Shown here: positions 50,706 through 61,137 of the stretch, one piece after another
Position numbering within the stretch: the stretch's first letter is position 1
Layout: each line of letters starts with the position of its first letter
Translations under genes and position numbers: made by a program
Origin: JACCXG01 sp963834305
GTDB taxonomy: Bacteria; Acidobacteriota; Vicinamibacteria; Vicinamibacterales; 2-12-FULL-66-21
Length of the DNA stretch: 64,000 bases
Reading direction: 5' to 3'
Assembly: GCA_963834305.1 (NCBI GenBank)
Contig: CAWIAX010000002.1
Location: forward strand, 1,984,001 to 2,048,000
Notes under the pieces: generated by a model
What the model was told of the DNA's origin: nothing
Database searches by the model: none
Seen by the model: the letters and a program-made list of their open reading frames with translations, nothing else

Positions 50706-51806
50706 TCAACGGCCCGCCAGTGCCAGCGCCCGGTCCACGATGACGCGCGCGGCGTCGGGACGGGCGAACGTCCGCGCCGCGGCCGCCATGGCCGTGCGCC
50801 GGGCCTCGTCCCCGGCCAGCGCCAGGATGCGCGCGGCCAGGTGGGTGCCGGTCAGGTCCTTCTGCTCGATCAGCTCGGCGGCGCCGGCGCCTGCCAGCAC
50901 CTGCGCGTTCATCCGCTGGTGGTCGTCGGCCGCGGTCGGCAGCGGAATCAGCACCGCCGGCTTCCCCGCCGCCGTCAGCTCCGCGATGGTCGTCGCGCCG
51001 GCGCGGCAGACGACGAGGTCGGCCGCCTTCACTTCGCGGTCCATCGCAAAGAGAAACGGCTCAACGCGGGCGTCGAGGCCTGCCTGCCGGTATCCATCCC
51101 TGACGACCTCCAGATCGCGTGCTCCTGTCTGATGCGTGATGACCATCCCGCCGTGGTGAGCTGCCAGGATCGGCGCCGCCTCCACCATGGCCATGTTGAT
51201 GGCGTGCGCGCCCTGGGAGCCGCCAAAGATCAGAATCCTCGGCGGCGCCGACGCCCGCTCGTGCCCGGCACCCTCAACCGCGGCCGCCGGAACCAGGAAC
51301 TCGGGACGCACCGGATTGCCTGAGACAAAGGCCCTCCCTCTGAAGAACGGCACCGTGGATGCGAACGTCACCGCCGCCGCACCGACCACCCGCGCGAGCA
51401 GGCGGTTGGTGAAGCCCGGCACCGCGTTCTGCTCGAGCAGCATCGTCGCCACGCCGCGCGCGGCGGCGGCCGCGACGACCGGCCCCGAGCTGTAGCCGCC
51501 GACCCCCACCACCAGATCGGGACGCCGCCGCGAGATGATCCGCCACGCGTCGAGGCCGCTGAGCGGCAGCAGGCCGAGGCCCCGCACCAGCGCCGCCGGG
51601 GAGCCCCCCTTCAGCCCGGCGCTGCGGATCACGTCCAGCACGAACCCCTCCTGCGGCAGCACCCGCGCTTCGATGCCGCGCGCCGTGCCGGCAAACGTCA
51701 CCACCACCGACGGATCCCGGCGCTGCAGCTCGCGCGCCACCGCGATCCCCGGATACAGGTGGCCGCCTGTTCCGCCCCCGGCAATCACCACGGCAAGCGG
51801 CGTCAT
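50706..51806 (-). CDS. murG: UDP-GlcNAc--lipid I GlcNAc transferase
   Basis: 366-aa GT-B enzyme at the inner membrane face that makes lipid II from lipid I. AGGGTGGHLYPGIAVARELQ, LLEQNAVPGFTNRLLA, ILIFGGSQGAHAINMAM and CRAGATTIAELTAAGKPAVL are diagnostic. Overlaps ftsW (ATGA) and murC (TTGA), showing tight coupling. Confidence 0.97.
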   Translation of the reverse strand: MTPLAVVIAGGGTGGHLYPGIAVARELQRRDPSVVVTFAGTARGIEARVLPQEGFVLDVIRSAGLKGGSPAALVRGLGLLPLSGLDAWRIISRRRPDLVVGVGGYSSGPVVAAAAARGVATMLLEQNAVPGFTNRLLARVVGAAAVTFASTVPFFRGRAFVSGNPVRPEFLVPAAAVEGAGHERASAPPRILIFGGSQGAHAINMAMVEAAPILAAHHGGMVITHQTGARDLEVVRDGYRQAGLDARVEPFLFAMDREVKAADLVVCRAGATTIAELTAAGKPAVLIPLPTAADDHQRMNAQVLAGAGAAELIEQKDLTGTHLAARILALAGDEARRTAMAAAARTFARPDAARVIVDRALALAGR

Positions 51807-52936
51807 GCATCAGCAGCCGGCAGCGCAGTGGTGACCACGTGGGACGAGGAGGCGTGCTGCGACACGTTCAGCAGCATGCCCATCCCCATCAGGTTGATCA
51901 GCAGCGACGACCCGCCGGCGCTCACGAACGGCAGCGGGATGCCCTTGGGCGGCACCAGCCCGAGGACGACGCTGATGTTGAAGAACGCCTGGAACGCCAC
52001 CATCGTCGTCAGGCCGATCGCCAGGAAGGCGCCGAACCGATCGGGCGCGCGCACCGCGGTGCGGAGGCCGCGCCAGGTGATCACCACGAAGCAGGCGACC
52101 ACCAGCGTCGCGCCAATCAGCCCGAGCTCCTCGCCGATGACCGAATAGATGAAGTCGTTGTGCGGCTCCGGGAGGTAGAACAGCTTCTGCACGCCCCCCA
52201 TCAGCCCGCGGCCGAAGACGCCGCCGGTGCCCACGGCGATCATCGACTGGATCATCTGCCAGCCGGCGCCCAGGGGATCGGCCCACGGATCCATGAACGC
52301 CTCGACGCGGCGGCGGCGGTACTCCGACGCGGTCACCAGCAGGTAGGCCATCGGCAGCCCGACCAGCAGCAGGCCGAAGATGTAGCGGTAGCTGATGCCC
52401 GCCGCGAACACCATCACCGCGGCAATCGTGACGATGCAGACCGCGGTGCCGAGGTCCGGCTCCAGGTAGATCAGCCCGACGATCGTGCCGAGGACCAGCC
52501 CGATGGGCACGAGCGAGTAGCCGATGTCGTCGATGCGATCCATGCGGCGCTCGAGCAGCGCCGCCATGAACAGGATGATGGCGATCTTCGCCAGCTCCGA
52601 CGGCTGGATGCCGAAGCCGCCGAGGTGGATCCACCGCGTCGCTCCGTTCACCCGCGGGCCGAACAGCACCGCGACCAGCGCGACGCCGGCGACGGCGAGG
52701 ACGCCCCAGATCACCACCGGCTGGCGGTAGCTGCGGTAGTCGATGCGCATGACGATCGGCATCAGCGCGAGCCCCATCAGCGCCCACGCCAGCTGCTTGA
52801 CGAGGAACAGGTAGGGATCGCCGAACCGGTCCATCGCCATCACCGCCGAGGCGCTGTACACCATCACCACGCCGGTGCAGACCAGCAGCAGCGTGGCCAG
52901 GAAGAGCAGCTTGTCTGATTTGAGCTTTCGCGCCAT
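51803..52936 (-). CDS. ftsW: Peptidoglycan glycosyltransferase FtsW
   Basis: 377-aa SEDS polymerase with ten predicted membrane helices. VMVYSASAVMAMDRFGDPYLF, GFGIQPSELAKIAIILFMA, EPHNDFIYSVIGEELGLIG and LPFVSAGGSSLLINLMGMG are conserved in FtsW/RodA. The ATG at 52936 (MARKLKSDK) is chosen over 52999. About 250 nt separate it from murD; this is the only sizeable gap within the mur block, and it holds the long hairpin. Confidence 0.95.
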   Translation of the reverse strand: MARKLKSDKLLFLATLLLVCTGVVMVYSASAVMAMDRFGDPYLFLVKQLAWALMGLALMPIVMRIDYRSYRQPVVIWGVLAVAGVALVAVLFGPRVNGATRWIHLGGFGIQPSELAKIAIILFMAALLERRMDRIDDIGYSLVPIGLVLGTIVGLIYLEPDLGTAVCIVTIAAVMVFAAGISYRYIFGLLLVGLPMAYLLVTASEYRRRRVEAFMDPWADPLGAGWQMIQSMIAVGTGGVFGRGLMGGVQKLFYLPEPHNDFIYSVIGEELGLIGATLVVACFVVITWRGLRTAVRAPDRFGAFLAIGLTTMVAFQAFFNISVVLGLVPPKGIPLPFVSAGGSSLLINLMGMGMLLNVSQHASSSHVVTTALPAADA

Positions 52937-53073
52937 CTGTTCCCGCCCGATCCCGCCCCTGGACGTTCCGTTAAAGCTCGTGCCGGTTGTGGCCGACAAT
53001 CTGAGCTGTGACCATGCCCGTGCCCCAGCCCTGCACCGCCGAGGTGCCAGCGTCGGCCTGGTCCGGCACGCGT

Positions 53074-53196
53074 GAGCAGTCAGCGGTTATCAGCCCCCCG
53101 GGGGGCAAAGACACCACCCTCGCAGACCGGGGCAGCCTGCGTTCCCAGCGGACGGCCCTTTACCGCTCCGTGGGGGCTGATGACCGCTCACTGCTC
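53074..53196 (-). repeat. 25-bp inverted repeat (23/25) spanning the murD end and the murD-ftsW gap
   Basis: Arms 53074-53098 and 53172-53196 are complementary at 23 of 25 bases, with a 73-nt loop. The murD stop codon sits inside one arm. The RNA stem would run from the last codons of murD into the leader of ftsW. No T-run follows. It could be an attenuator, a processing site or a small duplicated inversion. Confidence 0.7.
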
Positions 53197-54574
53197 TCGC
53201 GTGCCGCTCCACTCCTCCTCGAGCTGCCGGGTCTCCTGCGTGAAGATCCGGCCGCGCTCGGCGTAGTCCCTGAACATGTCGAAGCTCGCGCACGCGGGCG
53301 CGAGCAGCACCGTCCCGCCCGGCGGCGCCGCGGCAAAGGCCTGCCGCACGGCGCTGCGCATATCTGCCGCGTCCTGCACGGGCACCCGGCCGGCGAACGC
53401 CGCCGCAATCAGCCCGCGCGCTTCGCCGATCGCCACGACGGTCGCCCCCCGCGCCGCGAGCGGCGCGACGAGATCCGCGAAGCTGCCGCCCTTGAAGCGG
53501 CCGCCGAGGATGACGACGAGGCCCTCGCCGAAGCTTTCGACCGCGCGCCTGGCGGCCTCGATGTTGGTGGCCTTCGAGTCGTTGACGAAGCGGACGCCGC
53601 CGACTTCGCCGACCGGCTCGAGGGCGTGCTCGAGGCCGGTGAAGCCTTCGACCGCCTGCGTCATCGCGGCCGGCGGCACACCGGCAATCGACGCCACCGC
53701 CGCGGCCGCCACCACATCGGCGACAAGATGGGGCCCGAGCAGCCGGATCGACGCCAGCGGCACGAGCGGCTCGCTGCCCGACGGGGTGCGCCGCACGATC
53801 TGGCCGCGCTCCACTGCGACGCCGGCCGCCGGTCGGCCGGTCGTCGAGAAGAGCAGCGGCCGGGCCGCCGCCCGCCCGCCCAGCTCGAGCGATGCCGGGT
53901 CGTCGGCGTTCAGCACCGCCCAGTCCGTGCCGGTCTGGTTGGCGAAGATCCGCGCCTTCGCCGCCGCGTATTCGGCCACGGTGGCGTGGCGATCGAGGTG
54001 ATCGGGCGAGAAGTTCAGCAGCACCGCGATCCAGGGATGGAACGTGTCGGACTCTTCGAGCTGGAAGCTGCTGGCTTCGATCACGTGAATCGTGTCGGCG
54101 GTGGAGTCGTCCACCTGCGCGCTCAGCGCCACGCCGATGTTGCCGCCGACCAGGACCCGGTGGCCGCCGGCTTCGAGCATCCGGCCGGTCAGCGTGGTCG
54201 TCGTGGACTTGCCCTTTCGTGCCGGTGATGGCCACGATCCGGCCGCGCAGCCAGCGCGACGCCAGCTCCAGCTCGCCCATCACCGGGATCCCGGCGTGCC
54301 GCGCCGTCTGGAGGACCGGCTGGTTCGACGGCACGCCCGGGCTCAGCACGATCAGATCGGCGCGCGCGAACGTCGCCGGCGTGTGTCCGCCGAGCTCCAG
54401 CGCCACCCCCGCCGCCGCCAGGTCGGCCGCCTCGGCGAGCTCCGGGCGCACGTCCGACAGCGTCACCGCGGCGCCGCGCCGGACCAGCAGCTGCGCCGCG
54501 GCGACGCCGCTGCGCGCGGCGCCGACCACCACGACATGCCGTCCCTCGACCGAAAACACGGGCTGGTCCGTCAT
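53188..54574 (-). CDS. murD: UDP-MurNAc-L-Ala--D-Glu ligase, one-base frameshift
   Basis: Adds D-Glu to UDP-MurNAc-L-Ala. HVVVVGAARSGVAAAQLL begins the fold, RIVAITGTKGKSTTT is the P-loop region, ASSFQLEESDTFHPWIAVLL follows, and NDSKATNIEAARRAV is typical. The frame breaks at about 54215: one extra A in ACGAAAGGG destroys TKGKSTTT. Deleting it gives a complete protein of about 461 aa. The ATG at 54574 overlaps the repaired mraY stop (ATGA). The C terminus ends inside the hairpin arm. Confidence 0.93.
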
Positions 54575-55657
54575 CGCAGCTTCAACGATCGTCAGGCTGA
54601 ACAGCGCGAAGATGATCGCCACGATCAGGAATCGCGCGATGACCTTCGGCTCGCTCCAGCCGGCGAGCTCGAAGTGGTGGTGCAGGGGCGCCATCTTGAA
54701 GACGCGCCTCCCGGTGGTCTTGAACGAGGCGACCTGGACGATGACCGAAAGCGCCTCGAGCACGAACACGCCGCCGACGATCACGAGCAGGAACTCCTGC
54801 TTGATGAGGAGCGCCACGGTGCCGAGCGCGCCGCCGAGGCCGAGCGACCCGACGTCGCCCATGAAAATCTCCGCCGGATAGGAGTTCCACCACAGGAAGC
54901 CGAGGCTGGCGCCGACCAGCGCGCCGCAGAACACCGTGAGCTCCGCCGCGGCCGGCTCGATGCGGACGAGCTGCAGGTAGTTGGCGAACTCCCGGTGCGT
55001 CGAGACGTAGGCCAGCGCGGTGAAGGCGGCGGCCGCCACGCCGAACACGCTGATCGCCAGGCCGTCGAGGCCGTCCGTCAGGTTCACCGCGTTGGTGGCG
55101 CCGACCAGCACCAGCGTCGCGAACGGCACATAGAAGTAGCCGATGTCGGGAATCAGCCGCTTGAAGAACGGGAAGATCAGCCGCGTGCTGTACAGGTCGT
55201 AGCTGTTCAGCACGACCAGCGCGACGCCAACCGCGACGCCGACCAGGATCTGCCAGCCCATCTTGTAGCGCGGCAGCAGCCCGTGGTGCGACCGGCGGAC
55301 GATCTTCAGGTAGTCGTCGGCGAACCCGATCGAGCCGAACGCGGCGGTGGACAGCACGGCAATCCAGATGAAGGGGTTGGTCAGGTCGGCCCAGAGCAGC
55401 GTCGGGATCAGCGCCGAGCTCAGGATCAGCAGCCCGCCCATGGTCGGCGTGCCCGCCTTCTTGCGGTGCGTGGCCGGCCCCTCCTGCCGGATGACCTGGC
55501 CGATCTGGAACTCGCGCAGCTGCCGGATCATCCACGGGCCGAGGAACAGGCCGATGGCCAGCGCGGTCAGGCTGGCGGCGGCGGTGCGGAACGTGATGTA
55601 GCGCGTCACGTTCAGCACCGGCAGGTAGCCGCTCAGGTGGTGGAGGTAGTACAGCAT
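54571..55657 (-). CDS. mraY: Phospho-N-acetylmuramoyl-pentapeptide-transferase, one extra base near the 3' end
   Basis: Ten-helix enzyme of about 361 aa making lipid I. GFADDYLKIVRRSHHG, NAVNLTDGLDGLAI and APLHHHFELAGW hold the catalytic Asp and His residues. In the raw frame it reads straight into murD (SLTIVEAAMTDQP). Removing one base near 54586 gives SLTILKLR and a TGA at 54571, exactly the canonical MraY end with an ATGA overlap. The fused frame is thus best seen as an error. Confidence 0.94.
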
Positions 55658-57066
55658 CAGGCGAACTCCCGCGTGAGCCGTTCCACCACGAGGTCGGTGC
55701 CGATGCCGCGCGACCCCTTCACCAGCACGAGATCGCCCGGGCGCACCTGCCGCAGCGCGAGATCCGCCGCCGCCTCGCGCGTCGCCACGTGCGTCACGCC
55801 GCGTGCGGCCATGCCCGCCGTCACCGCCTCGGCCGCCAGGGCCGCCGCCGCCTCGCCGCCGACGGCAATCAGCAGGTCGAACCCGGCGGCGGCCGCGGCG
55901 CGCCCGCATTCGCGGTGCAGCCGGTCGGCGTGCGCCCCGAGCTCCAGCATCTCCCCGAGCACGGCGACCTTGCGCGCGCTGCCGGTCGCGGTCGCCATGG
56001 TCTCGAGCATGCGCGTCAGCGCCGACGGGCTCGAGTTGTAGGAATCGTCGACCAGCGAGACGCCGCCGGGCAGCCGCCGCAGCTCGCCGCGATGCGGCGC
56101 CGGCGCCAGGCCGGCGGCGCGCTCGATCATCTCCTCCAGCGGCACGCCGAAGTGCGTGCCGACGGCCAGCGCCGCGAGGACGTTCGACAGGTTGCCCAGG
56201 CCGAGCAGCGGCGTGCGCAGGCGCCCGGCGCCGGCAGGGGTGACCACCTCGGCCGCCACGCCGTCGAGGCCGTTGGCCGTGACGCGGCGCGCCCGCACGT
56301 CGGCGTCGGTGTCGATGCCGAAGGTCATCACCCGCCCGGCGAAGGCGCGGGCACGCTGCATCACGCGGGCGTCGTCCGCGTTGGCGACGAGGAGGTCGTC
56401 CGGCTTCGCCCCCTCGAGGATCTCCGCCTTGGCGTCGGCGATCGCCTCGGCGGACTCGAAGAAGCCCAGGTGCGCGTCGCCGACGTTCGTCCAGACGCGC
56501 ACGTCCGGCTCCGCCACGCCGACCAGCGTCGCGATCTCCCCCGCATGGTTCATCCCGAGCTCGACGACGGCGATTTCCGGTCGCGCGCGCAGCTCGAGCA
56601 GCGACAGCGGCAGGCCGATGTGGTTGTTCAGGTTGCCGCGGTTGCGGAACACCGTGAACCGCGCCGCCAGGAACTCGGCCGTCACTTCCTTCGTCGTGGT
56701 CTTGCCGGCGCTGCCGGTGATGGCCACGACCCTGGCGCCGGCGCGGCGCCGCACCTCGCGCGCCAGGGCCTGCAGGCCCCGGGTCGTGTCCGCCACTTCG
56801 ATCACGACGGCGGCGCCGGCCTGGTCCGGCAGCGGGGCGGCGGGCGGCTGGTGGACCATCGCGCCGGTCGCGCCACTCGCCAGCGCGTCGGCGACGAAGC
56901 GGTGCCCGTCGAAGCGGTCGCCGGCAATCGCGACGAAGAAGTCGCCCGGCTGCAGCGCCCGCGAGTCGATCGACACCGGGCCGATCGCCGCCGCGGCGTC
57001 CCCCTGGGTGAGGTGTCCGCCGGTCGCCTGTGCCACGTCAGTTGCGCTCAAGGGAAGCCACTCCAC
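55657..57066 (-). CDS. murF: UDP-MurNAc-tripeptide--D-Ala-D-Ala ligase
   Basis: 469 aa. Completes the UDP-MurNAc pentapeptide. The MurE/F N-terminal fold (SIDSRALQPGDFFVAIAGDR) is followed by AITGSAGKTTTKEVTAEFLA, the NRGNLNNHIGLPLSLLEL motif specific to MurF, VVELGMNHAGEIA and LVDDSYNSSPSALTRMLE. GTG start; shares one base with mraY (stop/start) and follows murE closely. Confidence 0.96.
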   Translation of the reverse strand: MEWLPLSATDVAQATGGHLTQGDAAAAIGPVSIDSRALQPGDFFVAIAGDRFDGHRFVADALASGATGAMVHQPPAAPLPDQAGAAVVIEVADTTRGLQALAREVRRRAGARVVAITGSAGKTTTKEVTAEFLAARFTVFRNRGNLNNHIGLPLSLLELRARPEIAVVELGMNHAGEIATLVGVAEPDVRVWTNVGDAHLGFFESAEAIADAKAEILEGAKPDDLLVANADDARVMQRARAFAGRVMTFGIDTDADVRARRVTANGLDGVAAEVVTPAGAGRLRTPLLGLGNLSNVLAALAVGTHFGVPLEEMIERAAGLAPAPHRGELRRLPGGVSLVDDSYNSSPSALTRMLETMATATGSARKVAVLGEMLELGAHADRLHRECGRAAAAAGFDLLIAVGGEAAAALAAEAVTAGMAARGVTHVATREAAADLALRQVRPGDLVLVKGSRGIGTDLVVERLTREFA

Positions 57067-57069
57067 CTG

Positions 57070-58605
57070 TCAGGACACCCTGCTGCCGGCGCGGCGCCGC
57101 TCGAGCGCCGCCCGCGCCACGTCCACGTCGTCGAACGGCAGCACGCGCCCGCCGACGGCCTGGTACTTCTCGTGTCCCTTGCCCGCGATCAGGATCAGGT
57201 CGCCGGGCACGGCATCGCGCACCGCGCGCTCGATGGCCTCCTTGCGATCGACGATCGTCAGGCAGCGCGTCTCGCTCTTCGCCTCGCCGCCTTTGGCCGC
57301 CGGCCGATCCGCCGGCGAGACGATCCCGCGCTTGATCTCCTCGATGATCCGCGCCGGGTCCTCCGACCGCGGGTTGTCGGAGGTCACGATGACGAGGTCG
57401 CTCAGCCGCGCCGCCACCGCGCCCATCAGCGGCCGCTTGGTGCGGTCGCGGTCGCCGCCGCAGCCGAACACCGTGACGATCCGCCCCGCCGCCAGCGGCG
57501 TCGCGGTCTCGAGCAGGTTCTTGAGCGCGTCGTCGGTGTGGGCGTAGTCGACGACGACGCGGACGTCGTCGCGCGGCTCGGACACCAGCTGGAAGCGGCC
57601 GGGCACGGTCTTGAGATCCGCGATGCCGCGCTCGATGGCGCCGAACGGCAGATCGAGGGCCATCGCGGTCGCCGCCGCCGCCAGGATGTTGTAGGTGTTG
57701 GCCCGGCCGACCAGGCGGGACCGGATGTGCAGCGTGCCGCGCGGCGTCCGCGCCTCGAACTGCTGCCCGTCGAGCGACGAGACCAGGGCCGCGGGCACGA
57801 CGTCGGCCGCCGCGTCGATCGCGTAGGTCACCGGGCGCCCCACCACCGGCACCAGCTCCGGCCCGCGCCGGTCGTCGAGGTTGACGACGGCGACGGCGTT
57901 CGCCGGCAGCAGCTCGAAGAGCCGCCGCTTCGCCGCGAAGTAGTCGTCCATGTTGCGGTGGAAGTCGAGGTGGTCGCGCGTCAGGTTGGTGAAGACGCCG
58001 GCCGCGAACCGCAGGTAGTCGGCGCGCTTGAGCGACAGCGCGTGCGAAGACACCTCCATGACGCAGGCGCCGCAGCCCTGCGTGACCATCTCCCGCAGCA
58101 TGGCCTGGAGCTCCGGCGCCTCGGGCGTCGTGCGCTCGGCGGTCGTCTCCTTGCGCCCCACCCGGTAGCCGACGGTCCCGATCCGGCCGCACGCCATGCC
58201 GGCGGCTTCGAAGATCGACGCGAGCACGTAGGCCGTCGTGGTCTTGCCGTTGGTGCCGGTGATGCCCACGACCATCAGCCGTTCGCTCGGGTCGCCATGG
58301 AAGAGCGCCGACAGGGCCGCCAGCGCCAGCCGGGCGTCGGACACCTGCATCCAGGGGACGCGTACATCGGCCGGCGGCGCCGACCCGGCGACGACCGCAA
58401 CCGCGCCGCGCGCCATCGCGTCGCGCGCGAAGGCGGTCCCGTCGGCCTGCAGCCCCTTCAGCGCCACGAACAGCGATCCGGGGCGCGCGTGCCGCGAGTC
58501 GTAGGTGATGCCCGACACGACCGCGGCGGCCGCCGCCGGATCGAGCGGCGGCGGCGCGACGGCGGTCCGCTGCGCGAGCCCGTGCAGGAGCACGCCAAGT
58601 GTCAC
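57070..58605 (-). CDS. murE: UDP-MurNAc-L-Ala-D-Glu--meso-diaminopimelate ligase
   Basis: 511 aa. VSGITYDSRHARPGSLFVAL, P-loop VGITGTNGKTTTAYVLASIF, MEVSSHALSLKRAD and VTSDNPRSEDPARIIEEI are present. The DNPR motif indicates meso-DAP rather than Lys as the amino acid added, so the wall is of the DAP type. GTG at 58605 overlaps the ftsI stop (GTGA). In raw sequence the frame is open back into ftsI because of the ftsI indel, so a longer apparent fusion is seen. Confidence 0.96.
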   Translation of the reverse strand: MTLGVLLHGLAQRTAVAPPPLDPAAAAAVVSGITYDSRHARPGSLFVALKGLQADGTAFARDAMARGAVAVVAGSAPPADVRVPWMQVSDARLALAALSALFHGDPSERLMVVGITGTNGKTTTAYVLASIFEAAGMACGRIGTVGYRVGRKETTAERTTPEAPELQAMLREMVTQGCGACVMEVSSHALSLKRADYLRFAAGVFTNLTRDHLDFHRNMDDYFAAKRRLFELLPANAVAVVNLDDRRGPELVPVVGRPVTYAIDAAADVVPAALVSSLDGQQFEARTPRGTLHIRSRLVGRANTYNILAAAATAMALDLPFGAIERGIADLKTVPGRFQLVSEPRDDVRVVVDYAHTDDALKNLLETATPLAAGRIVTVFGCGGDRDRTKRPLMGAVAARLSDLVIVTSDNPRSEDPARIIEEIKRGIVSPADRPAAKGGEAKSETRCLTIVDRKEAIERAVRDAVPGDLILIAGKGHEKYQAVGGRVLPFDDVDVARAALERRRAGSRVS

Positions 58606-60708
58606 CGCGAGCCGCCTCCCGCCGCCGCGGCCGCAGCCGGGCGCCGATCGAGCTTCAGGATGCCCGCTTCGCCGCTGCGCAGCGGTTCGCCGGGCGCCGG
58701 CCACTGCTCGACGACGAAGCCGTCGCCGCTCATCCGCGCGGTCGCGCCGACGCGGGTCAGCGTCCGCACGGCGTCGCGCGCGCTGCGGCCGAGCAGGTCG
58801 GGCATCACGCCGGGCTGCACCGGCGGCAGCACGGCGTCGACGACGTCGGGCCGCCGTCCGCCGTGGGCCACGGGCGCCGCCGCCTCGTCGTGCCGCGCCG
58901 CCATCACCGGGGGCAGGGCATTGATGGTTGGCGCGATGCCGAGATGACGCAGCGAGGCCTCGGCGATCCGCTGGAAGATCGGCGCCGCCACCACGCCGCC
59001 CGTGTAGCCCGCGCCGTGGGGGGAATCGATCACGACGATGATCGCGAGCGCCGCCTGCCGCGACGGCGCGAAGCCGACGAACGAGGCGTTGTACTCGGAC
59101 TTGCGAATAGCGGCCGTTGACCAGCTTCGCCGCCGTGCCGGTCTTGCCGGCGATGGTGTAGCCGGCAACCTGCGCGCGCGTGGCCGTGCCGCGCTCGACC
59201 ACCCCTTCCATCATCGCGGTCAGCTCGGCCACGGTGGTGGGGGAGATGGTGCGGCGCAGCACGCGCGGGGCGACCGCCGTGCGGCGGCCGTCCTTGATGA
59301 TGGCGCGCACCACGCGCGGCTCGATCAGCGAGCCGCCGTTGGCGACCGAGCTCACCGCGGCCGCCATCTGGAGCGGGGTGACGCCGACCTGGTAGCCCAT
59401 CGACATCGACGCCACGCCGCTGCTGTCGAGGCGGGCCGGGTTGTAGACGATGCCGGGGCTCTCGCCGCGAAAATCAGGGCCGATCGGCTGGCCGAACCCG
59501 AACCGGCTGACGTAGCGGCTGAGGCGCTCGGGGCCGAGCCGCAGCCCGACCTTGATGGCGCCGACGTTGCTCGACTTGACGATGACGTCGGTGAACGAGA
59601 GGACGCCGTAGGTGTGGAAATCGTGGATCGGCTTGCGGCCCGGGAAGGTGATGTAGCCGGGGGCGCAGTCCACCGGATCTTCGGGGTCGATGACCCCTTC
59701 TTCGAGCGCCGCGGACGCCGTGACCACCTTGAACGTCGAGCCCGGCTCGTAGAGGTCCTGAATCGCGCGGTTGCGGCGGAGCCGCTCGTCGAAGCGGCCG
59801 AACGCGTTCGGGTTGTAGGTCGGCCAGTTCGCCAGGGCCAGGATCTCGCCGGTGTGCGGATCCATGACGAGGGCGGTACCGCCCGCGGCGTTGTTCTCGT
59901 CGACCCCCGCGCGCAGCTCGCGCTCGGCGATGTTCTGCAGGTACTGGTCGATCGTCAGCTCGAGCGAGGCGCCGGCCGTCGGCGGCCGGTCGACCCGGCT
60001 GGTGAGGGCGTGGCGGCGGGCGTCGGTCTGGACGAAGATCTTCCCCTCGCGTCCGCGGACCTGCGCGTCGTAGGTCGACTCGAGGCCGGCCAGCCCGGTG
60101 TTGTCGAGCCCGACGTAGCCGAGCACGTGCGACGCCAGCTCCTTCTTCGGATAGTAGCGCCGGCTCTCCTTGAGGAACGCGATCCCTTTCAGCTTGAGCG
60201 CGCGCACGCGCTGCGCCTCGTCGGGCGACACCTTGCGCGCCAGGTAGACGAACTGCGAGTCCCGGCGCAGGCTCCTGGCCATGTCCTGGCGGGCGCGGGC
60301 GTCGCAGCCGTCGAGCGCCGCGCAGACGAGGCGCGCCGCCTCGGCCGGGTTCTCGACCTCGGAGGGATCGGCAAAGATGGAGTCGGCATCGACGCTGTAG
60401 GCGAGGACGTGACCGTTGCGATCGACAATCTCGCCGCGCTTGGCCGGGGCGACGATCAGGCGGTTGTGCTGCCGGTCGGCGAGCGCCTGCATCTCCGGCC
60501 GGGCAACGACCTGGAGGTAGACGAGGCGGGCCTGGATGCCCGCCGTCCAGACCGCGAACATGGCGGCGCCGACGAGCAGGCGCGACTGGAGCGTGTGCCG
60601 CCACGGCGACGTCGGGTGAACGTGGGGGGCGTGCGCGCGCGCCGGGACGATCGCGCGGAGCGCGCCGGTCGCAATCCCACGCCAGCTTCGGGCCTGTTTA
60701 TCCGCCAC
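58602..60708 (-). CDS. ftsI: Septal penicillin-binding protein FtsI/PBP2x type with PASTA domain, one-base frameshift
   Basis: Transpeptidase for septal peptidoglycan, about 700 aa repaired. Short cytoplasmic start, membrane helix at about 45-60 (RLLVGAAMFAVWTAGIQARL), dimerisation domain, then PGSTFKVVTASAAL (catalytic SxxK), VKSSNVGAI (SxN) and TIAGKTGTAAK (KTG). A C-terminal PASTA domain (VMPDLLGRSARDAVRTLTRV) makes it more like Gram-positive PBP2x/SpoVD than E. coli FtsI. One extra base near 59103 breaks NGRYSKSEYNASFVGF. The GTG at 60708 has AGGAGG 4 nt before it; an upstream GTG at 60723 is less likely. Confidence 0.93.
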
Positions 60709-60735
60709 CGTACCTCCTGCCACGCCGGTGCCTGG

Positions 60736-61137
60736 TCAGCGCGCCGCGACGATCGACTTGCCGGGAACCGCCGACGGGGCGACCCGCTCGATGACGATCG
60801 CCTGGTCGCGATCCGGCGCCACCAGCTTCAGTTCGCGGATCGCCATCTCCTCGATGCGCCGCGGCGAGCGCAGCGTCTCGATCTCGAGCCGCAGATGGCG
60901 GTTCACTTCCTCCTCGGCGGCGCGCTCGCGCTCGAGCCGCTGCACCTCGTAGCCGTGCTTCACCAGCTCGAAGGTCTGCCAGGCCGAAAACAGCAGGACG
61001 ATGACCAGCACGGCGCCGATGCCGGCGGTGCGCCAGAGCTGGCGCTGGCGGTCCTCGTCGATCTCGCGGACGATCGGGTTGTTGCGGATGTCCTTCTTGA
61101 TGCCGTACTCGAAATCGAGCTCACGCCGGGCGCTCAT
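60736..61137 (-). CDS. ftsL: Cell division protein FtsL
   Basis: 133 aa, short bitopic protein. Charged cytoplasmic part (1-37), one membrane helix (TAGIGAVLVIVLLFSAWQTF) and a periplasmic coiled coil (YEVQRLERERAAEEEVNRHL). Low sequence identity is normal for FtsL; size, topology and position between rsmH and ftsI make the call. The ATG at 61137 overlaps the rsmH TGA. Confidence 0.87.
   Translation of the reverse strand: MSARRELDFEYGIKKDIRNNPIVREIDEDRQRQLWRTAGIGAVLVIVLLFSAWQTFELVKHGYEVQRLERERAAEEEVNRHLRLEIETLRSPRRIEEMAIRELKLVAPDRDQAIVIERVAPSAVPGKSIVAAR

Noticed and set aside
54200..55657. A genuine MraY-MurD fusion protein
   Set aside because: Removing one base near 54586 restores the canonical MraY C terminus and an ATGA junction.
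57070..60708. A genuine FtsI-MurE fusion protein
   Set aside because: The joined frame reads nonsense between NGRYS and the murE start; a one-base insertion near 59103 explains it.
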